From assembly GCA_029959195.1 (NCBI GenBank), contig CP114122.1, positions 1,860,001 through 1,924,000 on the forward strand: DNA of 64,000 nt, given 5' to 3'. The position numbers and the translations under genes are program-made. The DNA is from Dictyophora rubrovolvata (lineage: Eukaryota; Basidiomycota; Agaricomycetes; Phallales; Phallaceae). Each line of letters opens with the position of its first letter. Positions within the stretch are counted from its first letter, which is position 1. Shown piece after piece: positions 36,144 through 46,460 of the stretch. The notes under the pieces are model-generated. The model did no database searches and was not told the DNA's origin. It was given only the letters and a program-made list of their open reading frames with translations.

Positions 36144-37913
36144 ATGACTCCGACTTTCTTTTATATTTCCACTCTTTTCTTCGTCTCTTCTTTCACCCTC
36201 ATCGCGGGACACGTCGCGCTATGGGATGAGAGTATGTTTGGTCGATGCGGTAATAACAATATTTGTGGTTCGTAGCTTTTTTGCCCTCGGATACAACGTC
36301 TCAATTACTAATTGCAACGACTAGCTAACACCGAACAGCCGGTTGACCCGTTACAGGATCTGACCTTCGACCAATGGTAAACTCTATCCCCTTCTATCTT
36401 TTCTCAAAACTGTATTCAAAAGCATCGTCTATTAGGTGGTGGCACGGCTATCTGGATTTTCCTCCAGTGAACGATTCTGTCATGGCACTTCCCGCCGGTG
36501 GCACTGTAACCGTGCAACTTGCTGGCAATGTTGCTTTCACTAAACTCGGTCCGAGTGTATCCTCGGGCGCGGAATGGCCTGGAGGTATAATAGAATACCT
36601 GATACTTTTTTCTTCTTACTCGCTTTCTTATACCAATCACAGGCGCGCTTCCTGGTACAAAGAATGAATCTGTCGTGAGCGACACATACTGGAATGATTT
36701 CAACGCTGGAAGTACGTACTTTGTTAAAGTCGAACGACAAATAGTTTTATACTTAAGACGCCCTCATGTCAGACCTTCACACCACAGGAAAAGCAGATGT
36801 TGGAGGATGTGCGCTCTCTATTGCATATACAGACGACCCGAAAGCCGTACGTCCGGAAGACATGGTTGTTTTCTCAGTTCAGCATCTCTGTGTCTGGCAC
36901 CGTGACACCGGTTTTGCTGTTCCTGCCGACATGCCTCCTTGCCCGAACGGAAAGTGCATGTGTTCTTGGTGGTGGATCCACAACAGTAATGGCGGGTCCG
37001 ACCAGATTGTAAGAGATTTTTTCTTTCCTTAGCGCTCTCACTATAGAATATCATTTCTAAGAATTGTTTTTAGTTTCAAACAGCTTTCCAATGCAATATT
37101 ACGCATACCCCTGGACAGCACATTTCCACTACTCCTGTTGGGAGACCCGTTCCCCCTGCAAACTGTACAGGGGATGCTGACAAGTGTATCAAGGGACCCA
37201 AGATGCCGATGGTTAGTGATTCATTTTTCTTCAATTCCAGACATAGTCTCTGAAAGAAATGGCCTCTAGTATTGGAAAAACCAGGTAAAATAAATAAATA
37301 CACATTTTTTTCAGAGTATATACGCTTACAGAGGCTGAACTAGGAATGCAACAACATGCCCAATCCCGGCCATGATGCTCCCACCTACAACGACCACTAC
37401 GGGTTTTACCAAGGAGCTCAGAACGATATTTTCGAGACTATTAATGAATCTAACTGGACTTGCCCCCAAAGCAAGGCTCGTAAGTCCGCCGCTCCTTAAT
37501 ATCTCCTATCCTACCCCAAGTTCAAATTCTGATTCCGCGTGCTAGCTGGAGTGTTTGCTACCCAAACCAAGGTTCAGACGCCCAGCCAGAATCAAACTTC
37601 TCCAGAACCTGCAGCCAAGTCCGAGTCGTCCCATTCAACAAGCTCTCGGTTGTCGTCTTCGACGTTGCACTCATCCGTCTCTTCAGTTCCAACTCAATCA
37701 TCCTCCAGAATGCATAAAGTCTCGACGACCGTTATTAAAGCCTCTTCTACCCCTTCCGAGACTCATGTCACGCAGTCTTCTATTGTATCTGTACCCGAAA
37801 AAACACCCTCCGCCTGCGGAGCAGGGCATACGCCTTCTCAGACAAAATCTTCAGTCCGCAGGCACTCGGCAAAGAAACGACGAATTCTCTCTCGCTCATT
37901 TCACTCTTATTGA
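36144..37913 (+). CDS. Secreted AA14-like lytic polysaccharide monooxygenase
   Basis: Predicted copper oxidase; characterised AA14 members act on xylan-coated cellulose in wood. MTPTFFYISTLFFVSSFTLI-AG is a signal peptide; cleavage after AG leaves His as residue 1 (HVALWDESMFG), the first copper ligand. Then ANTEQPVDPLQDLTFDQWWW, HGYLDFPPVNDSVMALPAGG, NALMSDLHTTGKADVGGCAL (His of DLHT is the candidate second ligand), VFSVQHLCVWHRDTGFAVPA, MPPCPNGKCMCSWWWIHNSN, FQTAFQCNITHTPGQ and YGFYQGAQNDIFETINESNW. Eight or so introns. After the domain comes a Ser/Thr-rich tail of about 90 residues and a strongly basic end (RRHSAKKRRILSRSF), without a GPI-type hydrophobic tail. Family assigned by remembered motif order, so other LPMO-like families remain possible. 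Confidence 0.8.
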
Positions 37914-38270
37914 TAGAGGTCTCACTTATTAAATAACCTATGAACAGCGACAAACAAACTGGGATAGAAAGGTCGCTTGTTCAACGCGATGAAAACCGCA
38001 TTATACCCTCGTATCTTCCAAGCTTGAAGATTACGTCCGTCACATGGTCTGTTCCTATTTTTCGTCCTCCGTTCATTTTGTCTGTTGTCTGGAAACTTCG
38101 TTCTGTCTTGCGGCTTGCTGCTTTTTTATACCTTATTCAATATATGAATGAGGACTAGATAGTGATAGTACTCAGGAATAGTCCTATCGGTATTAGTACA
38201 TAAATTTCATCTGACTGGATCTTCCAATACACTTGTTCGTTTGCTTTATACACGTTGTCCGGGATCTCAA
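37914..38270. other. Convergent intergenic region
   Basis: 3' ends of the AA14-like gene and SDR copy 2. T-rich sequence at 38040-38160; no gene seen. Confidence 0.4.
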
Positions 38271-39621
38271 TCATAAAACATCCCTCCGTTAATACTTAGC
38301 GATTGGCCTGGATCCGGTATATGCTTCAGAGTACTATCAGTTGTGATTTCTGCACCCACCCGTAATGAATTTGGCCTCATCTTTGATAAGATGTGCCACA
38401 AGTCCAGCAATATCTTTGGGCGGTACTACTGGAAAATCAACGGGAGGTAAACCTATTGCTAAATTTAGTGAACGAGATCATGCAATGATTCAATACCCGA
38501 AAAAAAGCAACCTTCTTTAGCACGCCGATCCTGTACTTGATGAACTGGAAAATTAAATCAGCATCACTGCAGCACATAGATTTAGGTTATCAACATGAAC
38601 TCTTCCAGGGAGATACATACATTCGGGAATGTCAATTGCACCGGGGGCGTAAGTATTCACCGTGATACCATGTTTTTTCCATTCAGCAGCTAAACAGGGG
38701 TCGTAACGTTGGAATGCACTAAAAAAAGACTTGAAAGGAGGGGGAGTTTGATTAAATTTACCTGCTGCTTGAGTTAGCCCCCGAATTGCAAATTTACTGG
38801 ACGAGTAGGCTGCCCAGTCCGCAGCAGCTGTTGTATTTAGACGCATTTAGTAAAGCGAACTTGAATGGACGGAGTCCACAGGGTGATAGCCTGAGGGAAG
38901 GGGAAGGAAGCGACATTACCTTGTTTTCCGGATATTGAAGTGGCACCTGTAACGAGGATACTGACGGTATAACTAATTCGATCTAAGTCACTTATTTGAC
39001 AGAGTATGCTGACCGATTATACGACCACCCCATCCTTGCTTGATCATTTGAATGGCAGCGTGTTTGAAAGACAAGAACGTGCTACGGAGATTATATCGAA
39101 TAACTTCATCCCACTCCTCCGCAGGAGCTATAACAGGAAGGAATGGCAAGATCAAAAAAAGTTCCATTTCAAAGTGATAAGAGATCTAAATAAATTACAT
39201 ACTTTCTACGATAGGGCTAGATTTCCCGAGGGCCGCGTTTGCAACTAGCTAAAGAAGGGAAGCCCGAAGGCAACGCATTTTTCTTGAATACTTTCAAACA
39301 AAAAGAGATTCCGCTTGAACTCCAACGCACCACATCCAAACGCCCCAAGAGCCCCACAGTTGTGTTCACGAGCTGACGGACATCACCTTCTTCGAATGGG
39401 TTACACACCACCACAGTGCATTTACCACCCTTTCCAGAGATATTATTTGAAATCCGTTGGAGGGCATCTGCGTTATCGGCCCTGTCGCTGATAACCACGT
39501 TTAAACCTTCTTCAGCGAAACGATAAGCGATTGCTTCCCCGACGCCTTCCACGGCACCGGTAATGATCGCAACTCGGATGTCTGAAGGTTCTTGACTACT
39601 CTGATCTGAGACCAGGACCAT
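38271..39621 (-). CDS. Short-chain dehydrogenase/reductase (copy 2)
   Basis: Second SDR, same strand and same intron layout as the one at 29.8-31 kb. From 39621: MVLVSDQSSQEPSDIRVAII, TGAVEGVGEAIAYRFAEEGL (nucleotide motif altered from GIG to GVG), VVISDRADNADALQRISNNI, VANAALGKSSPIVE (NAA in place of NAG), FLSFKHAAIQMIKQGWGGRI, GATSISGKQ (Ser), WAAYSSSKFAIRGLTQAA (YxxxK), ITVNTYAPGAIDIPE, KDIAGLVAHLIKDEAKFITG, and the end QSLSINGGMFYD. Active-site residues are present. The altered NAG position and coenzyme loop suggest a different cofactor or substrate preference from copy 1. Substrate unknown. Confidence 0.82.
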
Positions 39622-40858
39622 GGTATAAACTGACTTCGGAAATGAGAATGTAAGTGGTGGTATTCCGGTTCAGGTAATGCTTAAGAACAAGAAAGCTCTT
39701 GTGGATTCATGTGTGAGAAGCGGTATGTTAGGGGCAGCCATTCATGTATGTTCATTGGACCGTGCACTAGTGCACTAATGATTGTCCCAGGATGGATGAC
39801 TGGCACTGAGAAGGGCATCGCGTGTGAAAGAACAAGACAACTGAAAACCGGAAGGAAAGAAGAAAGCTCTCTTCAATACCCTCACTTCGGCGGAAGTATC
39901 TTTTTTGAAGTGCTGTTCTAATTAAGCCTTCTATAAAGTCAATTTGATAATAGATATGTACACTTACTTCAAGCAAGCTTACAGGACAATGGTTAATGCA
40001 TTTCGGATCTCTGGCACCCATTGACAAAAACGTCAAACAGAAACAGATATACCCGATTGCGCATCAAAAAAAACGGGTCTTCTTGGAGGCTGTGCCTTCC
40101 TTTTCAATAATGAAAAATATGTCCTAAGAGAGAAAAAAAAATTCGTCCCGTTTCTTCGCGGGTGCTTCTAAATCCCTATCACGCGGCATGTGCACGAAAT
40201 TTCCCATTCGTTCATTCTATAAGTGTGTAGGGTGATAGAAACAGCTTGGAAGAAAGGGGAAATATGAGCTCGGATCGTGGAGAATGCTACAGCCGAGTTT
40301 GTGAACATTTATTCAGTGAGAAGATGGTGAGTTGATCTCTGCCATCATCTGTTTCGATTTGCGGCCATATAACACGTATGGTGATATGACACGTATTGGG
40401 ATTTTTCGTGTGTACAAGAAAACACGCGGTCGATACATGATGGATTTTCTTTTTGTAGTGCGAGTTTCGAAGGACTTTATTAATCGCCGTTATTGTTGCA
40501 AGTTGCGAGTTGCAGGTTGCCGTTTCGAAGAGCGCTGTGATTATTGCCCGTTCACGTTAACCGAGGGAGTATTTTGTACTTTGTACTTTGGAACCATTAT
40601 GGATAAGCAGGTTTGATAAAATATAATAATCATAATCAAGATGACTGAAGTGGAGAATTTTGAATGACGTTGATTGTTGCGCACGACATATCATATTCGC
40701 CAGCGATGCGGGGTCCACGAACGCCCATTGTCCGCATCATTCACCTCGTCCATCATAATTACCCGACTACCACTACGACACGTCGAGGCAACGATCGTCT
40801 AGACGTCTGCACGCCGACAACTTATAACTTCTTTTTTTTTTGAATATTTGCAGTCGTC
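39622..40858. other. Divergent intergenic region SDR copy 2 / KGD2
   Basis: 1.24 kb with no supported gene. Contains the palindrome at 39762-39775, an A/G-rich stretch (39840-39870) and, from about 40730, sequence that should be the KGD2 promoter. A short frame from 40264 (MSSDRGECYSRVCEHLFSEK) ends at a GTGAGT donor at 40327 and could be a leader exon, but no partner exon was found. Confidence 0.4.
39762..39775. promoter_or_regulatory. 14-bp perfect palindrome upstream of SDR copy 2
   Basis: GTGCACTAGTGCAC is its own reverse complement and lies 141 bp upstream of the SDR start codon, where a dimeric regulator could bind. No factor is assigned. Confidence 0.4.
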
Positions 40859-42711
40859 ATGTTTTCAAAACGGATTGTCAGTCTTGCACGAACACGGACT
40901 GCGAGAGGTCTTGCCAATCAGTAAGTATAGCAGTATTCTTTTTGCTGGGTTGACGAGTCTTTTGTAACCGAGCGCGAAAATCATTTTAGCAATGCATTGC
41001 AGGGCTTTACTCTCTTGCGCTCGCAATTTCATACTTCATTGAAGCTTCTTGGTTTGTGTTACTTTTTTTCTCATGAAAAAGAATGAAATCGACGTTAATG
41101 ATGGTACCAAAAAATTAGAGGCCGAGACTATAAAAGTCCCGCAAATGGCAGAATCTATTAGTGAAGGCACATTAAAGCAATGGCAGAAGAAAGTTGGGGA
41201 CTTTGTAAAACAAGACGAAGAAATCGCAACTATCGAGACTGACAAGGTGCTGCGTTTTTGACGGTGCAGAGTATAATTAAGATTCTCACACTAGGGCGTA
41301 GATAGATGTATCCGTCAATGCACCTACGTCTGGAAAAATCGTCGAGCTTCTTGCCAATGAAGAGGATACGGTGACGGTTGGACAAGATTTACTCCGAATC
41401 GAGCCTGGTGAACAGGGTGGACAAGAGGAAGGTGAGCGTTTACATCGAAGCTGCTTTGTACTCCCTTGTTCGTTTTTAATGGCACCTTTTTTCTAGAGTC
41501 AAAACCTACAGAGGAGCCTACAGAAGAACCTACCCCTTCACCAAAGGATCAACAGGTAGGTTGTAGGCATAATCGTTGCAACTCAAACGGTCTGACAGTC
41601 AGGAATTGTAGGTTAAAAAGGATGTTGGAAAGCCACCTCAGCCAAATAAGGAGGAAGAGCCTTCAAAACCCGAGCGAAAGTCGGAGAAGCACGGACGACC
41701 AAAGAGCGAGCCAGAGCCTAAGCTTCCCAAAGAAGAAGCATCGGCACAGTCTGCGGCGCCTGGTAGCAGGAATGAAACTCGAGTAAGTGAGATTTAAATG
41801 ACTAGCATGTCTTTCTTTTAATAACAGTGAATTGTAGGTGAAAATGAACCGAATGCGACTTCGGATTGCAGAACGGTTAAAGGAATCCCAAAACCATGCG
41901 GCGTCATTGACAACGTTCAACGAGATTGATATGTCCGCGCTGATGGCTTTCAGATCGAAATTTAAAGAAGAGATTCTGAAGAAGCATGATGTCAAGTTAG
42001 GATTTATGGGTGCTTTCGCTCGGGCTTGCTGTCTGGCACTGCAAGAGTTACCAGCCGCCAATGCATCGATTGAGGATGGCGCAGATGGCAAAGAGATCGT
42101 ATACCGGGACTATGTTGACGTCAGCGTTGCAGTGGCGACACCAAAAGGGCTCGTTACGCCGGTCGTGAGAAATGCTGAAAGTCTGAGCATAATCGGTATA
42201 GAAAAGGAGATCACAGCCCTCGGAAAGAAAGCAAGGGACGGTAAACTAACATTAGAGGATATGGCTGGGGGGACATTTACAATGTGAGTTGTCTCACTCC
42301 TTATTGAATCCACCACATTCACCGGGGAGCTGATAACTGCTAAAAAAAAATTGATCTTTTGCATCCCTTGATGGCAAATTTCAAATTCTTATCTCTAGTT
42401 CAAATGGAGGCGTGTTCGGAAGCCTTTTCGGAACACCGATCATTAATCTTCCGCAAGCAGCTGTGCTTGGAATGCATGCTATCAAGGACAAGGCAGTGGT
42501 TGTTGATGGGCAGATAGTCGTGCGGCCAATTATGGTAGTGGCCTTGACATATGACCACCGGTTGCTGGATGGACGAGAGGCTGTGACTTTCCTCGGTGAG
42601 TAGATCCAGACGGGCATTGTCCGTGCATAAACTCTGATATTAATAAAATGAACAATAGTGCGTGTGAAGGAATACATCGAAGACCCGAGCAAGATGTTGC
42701 TCGTTGAATAA
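40859..42711 (+). CDS. KGD2: Dihydrolipoamide succinyltransferase, E2 of 2-oxoglutarate dehydrogenase
   Basis: Mitochondrial E2 core that transfers succinyl from lipoamide to CoA in the TCA cycle. [20 protein letters not shown] and an Arg/Ser-rich second exon form the mitochondrial presequence. Lipoyl domain: [20 protein letters not shown] with the lipoylated Lys in [16 protein letters not shown], split by an intron. A Pro/Glu/Lys-rich linker ([12 protein letters not shown]) follows, without an E3-binding domain, as usual for fungal Kgd2. Catalytic domain: [73 protein letters not shown] and the active-site [11 protein letters not shown], ending DPSKMLLVE. About eight introns. An acetyltransferase (PDH) E2 is excluded by the succinyl-type TFNEIDM and the short linker. 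Confidence 0.94.
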
Positions 42712-43167
42712 TAGGAAGGACTGTGAAGCGAGAGGATATATCATTTCATGTTTGTTGTTGTACTATATAAAATTACATAATATCTCCATTGAAAACCAAA
42801 ATAAATAATAATGTGGGGCATGTGACACAATAACCCCTTTCTGTCTGTTTGTCTATTTGTTTATTTGTTTATTTGTTATTTATCAGTATCCCTTAGTCCC
42901 GATATGGCAATCCATCACAGACACCATGGACCGCCATGGGCGCAGGAATTACAATTTTTTCAAACTCCGTCAGGGTGAGCCACCGATTATTAAGTGTTTT
43001 AACGGGTCGCCCTTCCGTTCTTTTTTCCCTCCAACTGTCTCTGTCCTGTCGTATCCATCGTCTATTGCTCATCGTCCTCGTCGTCGCTCTCCTCCTCCTC
43101 CTCCTTAACTTCTTCTTCTCCTCCTCTTCTTCATTCTTGCGTCTCCTCTTCAAGTCAACATTCCACA
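42712..43167. other. Intergenic region KGD2 / disordered protein, with microsatellites
   Basis: Contains an 8-nt tandem (TTTGTTTA units) at about 42845-42880 and, at 43075-43145, a CTC/TTC microsatellite-like pyrimidine run directly before the next start codon. No gene seen. Confidence 0.5.
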
Positions 43168-44692
43168 ATGCTATTAGCTCAGAAACCACAATCAATTAGT
43201 TTTCGTCACAGACGGCAGCCTGCATCTCTCTCAGCCATCACCGTCGTCCCCCACCCGACGAACACCCCCGGATTGTTTGCAATCGCAAAGCCAATCCGCC
43301 AGCAACCTCGTCCCCTTTCACGGCCCCAGTCTCCCCGTTGCACTCCCAGGGGTCGTCCCCATCGTTCTCAACACCAGCACCAGCACCCTCACCGTCATCA
43401 TCCTCACCCGTCTCTCAATGTTGCTCACTTCCCGGGGACGGTGAAAGAAATGAATGCTTCAAGTTCCGATAGTTCTCAGTCGCCATCCAAGAAAACTACA
43501 GGGGCACAGAATGAGGATTTCAAAGCAGTGTCTCACATCCGAGAAGCGCCCGCTGGTGTTCCCCCATTGGCTACAGACGCCCAGTCCCCTCAGCGTTCTC
43601 CCCGTCCTCGTCGTAGTCGCCATAAGTCCACACCCGCCGTCTCCGTTGTCCCATCCACTCGTACCCTTTCCTTGGAGTTCAATTCTGGCCAGCCCCCGAC
43701 AACTCCTGACCGTTCTATGCCGGAGAAGAATCAAGAGAACAAAGCTTTGTCACGTATTCCAGACACACGCATCCCTTCTCCTGTACAGCAACACCCCTTA
43801 CCTCCCGCTACTCCAATCCCGGTGCCAGAGCGTCGTCGTAACCAATCTCCTTCTCACACAACACCGCTTTCCAAGTCAGAACCCGGAAAGTCTAAATTGA
43901 CAATTCAGACTTTCTCCCCTGCCCAGCCTCCTAAGAGCTCCAGAAAACGCCGCAAGAACAAACCCAAGCGTCTCCAAGATGGCTCAAACCTCCCTCTATC
44001 TGACTGGGACTTTCCTGTTAAAGAATCTGACGATGACGGTGAAGCCGAAGTCGAAGATACCGAGCCTTCCAGCCCCGTTCGCACCGTACCCGCTGGTCGT
44101 CGCAGCTGGCTTAACGATGGTCCCAAGACTGCTCCCCTTGAACCCTCCCGTCAGCAATTCCCGTTCTTCACCTTCCCCACCCGTGCATCACCTCGCTCAC
44201 GCACTCCGGCTCCGCGATCAGTGGATCCCTTCGCCTTAGCACCTGCCGCACTGATTACGCCACCTCGACAAATTCGTTCAGATCATCGCCGAGCACCCTC
44301 TCAACCCGCAAGTCTCAGTCGCGGAACATTTATCGATGGTGTTTTCCACTTCTCCGATGATGAAGGCGATCGCTCCCCAGTCGCAACGGATATTCAAAAG
44401 AAAATGGCGATGCTCTTTGGCAAAAGGTTAGCATCTGACGAAGCTGGTTTCTCTTCCTCCGTTCCCCCGCTCCTTTCAACTACTTCCACACCTTCCCCCA
44501 GAAGGAAAATGGGGCGTGAGCGTGATAGGTAGATCGACCTTTATTTTCCGATGATTTTGTAAGAGTCTAATCACCGTTTGCCGTAGTACCGATGCAGGTC
44601 GTCAACTATTTGCGAGCTCGAGCTTCCAAATTGCTCCAGAACCTATCGAGTTGCCCATTCCGAGTTTTATTTCTCGAAGCAAGCTCGATTAA
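43168..44692 (+). CDS. Disordered Pro/Ser-rich protein with Edc1/PNRC-like C-terminal motif
   Basis: About 490 residues, almost wholly low complexity (Pro, Ser, Arg, His), with no globular domain. Start MLLAQKPQSISFRHRRQPAS; a QHQHQHPHRHHPHP stretch; basic clusters (SSRKRRKNKPKRLQDGSN) followed by LPLSDWDFPVKE; a conserved-looking FHFSDDEGDRSPVATDIQKK segment. An intron at about 44530-44588 joins RERDS to TDAGRQLFASSSF, QIAPEPIELPIPSFISRSKL-D. This end resembles the decapping activators Edc1/Edc2 and PNRC, where a YAG-type element precedes LPxPSF, which binds the Dcp1 EVH1 domain. Here AG..LF and LPIPSF are present, while the Tyr is Asp. Function as an mRNA-decay factor is inference from the motif only. 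Confidence 0.65.
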
Positions 44693-46460
44693 ATGGAGCC
44701 TAACTTGTAGACGTAAGCGATTTTCTTTGTTCCACCTTAGTGAGGGGTGTTTACACTTTCCTTTCTTCCCTCTCGAAGGTACCAACAAACAGACTTAAAC
44801 TTTCAATTGTTTTTGTACTATTATCATTCATTCACATTTATCCTCGGCTTCATATTCACCCGGTCTGGTTTATATTTTCCAAAGGACAACAATAGTATTT
44901 TCTTTCGAATTTGGACGATCCGTTCTTGGACCCCTTCTCGTTCCTCCGCCTCGTGTTTGCCCTTCCTGTTACCTCTTATCTCGTTTCTCTATTGGGTCTT
45001 GATGCACTTCAACCTCGTCCGTTCCCTCCCAAAGCATGGATCGTCTCGTTTGGCCGTTTTCTTGCGTTACTGGCATGTATTTATTCCTTCTTTTCGAAAG
45101 ACGTATCGGCACCTACCATCAAAGTGCGATACGTTGCAATGTTCTATCATTCGACCTTGCACCTGTTTCTCGGTCTGGTTCCCTGCCATGTCGCACGGCC
45201 CTGTACAAAAGTCGACTTCATTACCGAAAACGCGATATAGTTTCTCTTCCCTTCTTTATCCTTCCCGCATACGTTATACGTAATCTCGCCTCTTTTCCTC
45301 TTCCTTTTTCTTCTTTCTCTCTCGCATTGCATGTGTATCGGTATAACATAAAAGAAATCGGCATGGACGCTGTTTTCTTTCAACTTATCTCCCCCTCCCG
45401 ATCTCCCGCCCACATCAAACGTGTACACCAGTTGCATTACAATTCTTTTCCCCCCCTCACTTTCACGCCACCGACCATCTCGTCGGTTTATCTATCTTTT
45501 GTTTTGTCACCCCACTTCATTTATATGCCATCCATGGGTTTTATCAGCTTCTCTTTCTCCATCGTGGATGTTTTCCTTATGCTGTGGTAAATAGTTTTTT
45601 TTTTATGTCAATCCGCGCAGCTACGTAGCACGGCGCAGATTGGGCTTGTCTTTTTATTTTCTGTGTATTTGTTATTTGTTTGGTAGTGTGGTTAGATCAT
45701 GGTTGGGTATGTGTGTCATTGATTTCAATTTGTTTTATGTTGCTGAGTGTCTCTTGTCTAGCATTTATCTCACTTATGGCATATAACATCCACTCTCTTT
45801 GACTGTTGTCACTATCGTGCTCCGCATACCCCTTTATATTGTACTACTCGATTAAAATCGGCGCCACTTGATGACCCCCCCTTCTTTTGTGCCCGGCATT
45901 CGCAAGTTTCGCAATGGCGTCTGGTGGCAAGTTAGCCCCTCCATATATAGTTATTCTACATACATGCCTTTTATTATTTTCTCAGTCGCATTATTCTTTT
46001 GTTCGGGTTTTATCTTTTTTCTAGACAGTCAATCATACAGTCGTTTAAAGAATGTTCTTTTTTCTCCTCTTTTTTTCCTTCCTCCGCCGCGCTATAGTCT
46101 ATCCCGTTCCTACCCCCCTCCCCTCTCATTTTTTTTCTTCTCGTGTTTGTGTGCACTTTGCACTTTTAGGGTACCGAAGTCGCAACAAAGAAATAATAAT
46201 AGTAATAGAATTGTTGGAAATGTTTTGTTATTGTTCAGAATCAAACTCCATGGTGCCATTTAGAATTGATTATCGCCGATATTTTGTGCCCAATACGCAG
46301 AGTTTAACTCCTTTGAGCTCCTGCTTCTCTCGGAGTCGATAAATCCCGTGAGAAGTTGTTGTATTAGCCGAGGGACTCGGCGGACTTCGCATAAATAGAT
46401 CATAGATTTTGGACTTGCAATCGTATCATATTCACCTTTTTTTATATCTCTCTGCTCGCC
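44693..46460. other. Pyrimidine-rich spacer upstream of farnesyl diphosphate synthase
   Basis: 1.77 kb, strongly T and C on the plus strand through about 46150, with no frame that shows codon structure or similarity. The left part is presumably a long 3' UTR and the right part the ERG20 promoter. A T run lies at 45596-45605. A TATA-like CATAAATA at 46390-46397 sits about 65 bp before the ERG20 ATG, just after the imperfect palindrome CCGAGGGACTCGG near 46367. Confidence 0.5.
46390..46397 (+). promoter_or_regulatory. TATA-like element of ERG20
   Basis: CATAAATA lies about 65 bp upstream of the ATG at 46461 and is followed by a T-rich stretch, consistent with a core promoter. Confidence 0.35.

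Noticed and set aside
44747-45590. Several overlapping open frames of 100-185 residues
   Set aside because: Pyrimidine-rich sequence lacks stop codons in several frames; residues are mostly Ser, Phe, Leu and Pro without domain structure or splice logic.
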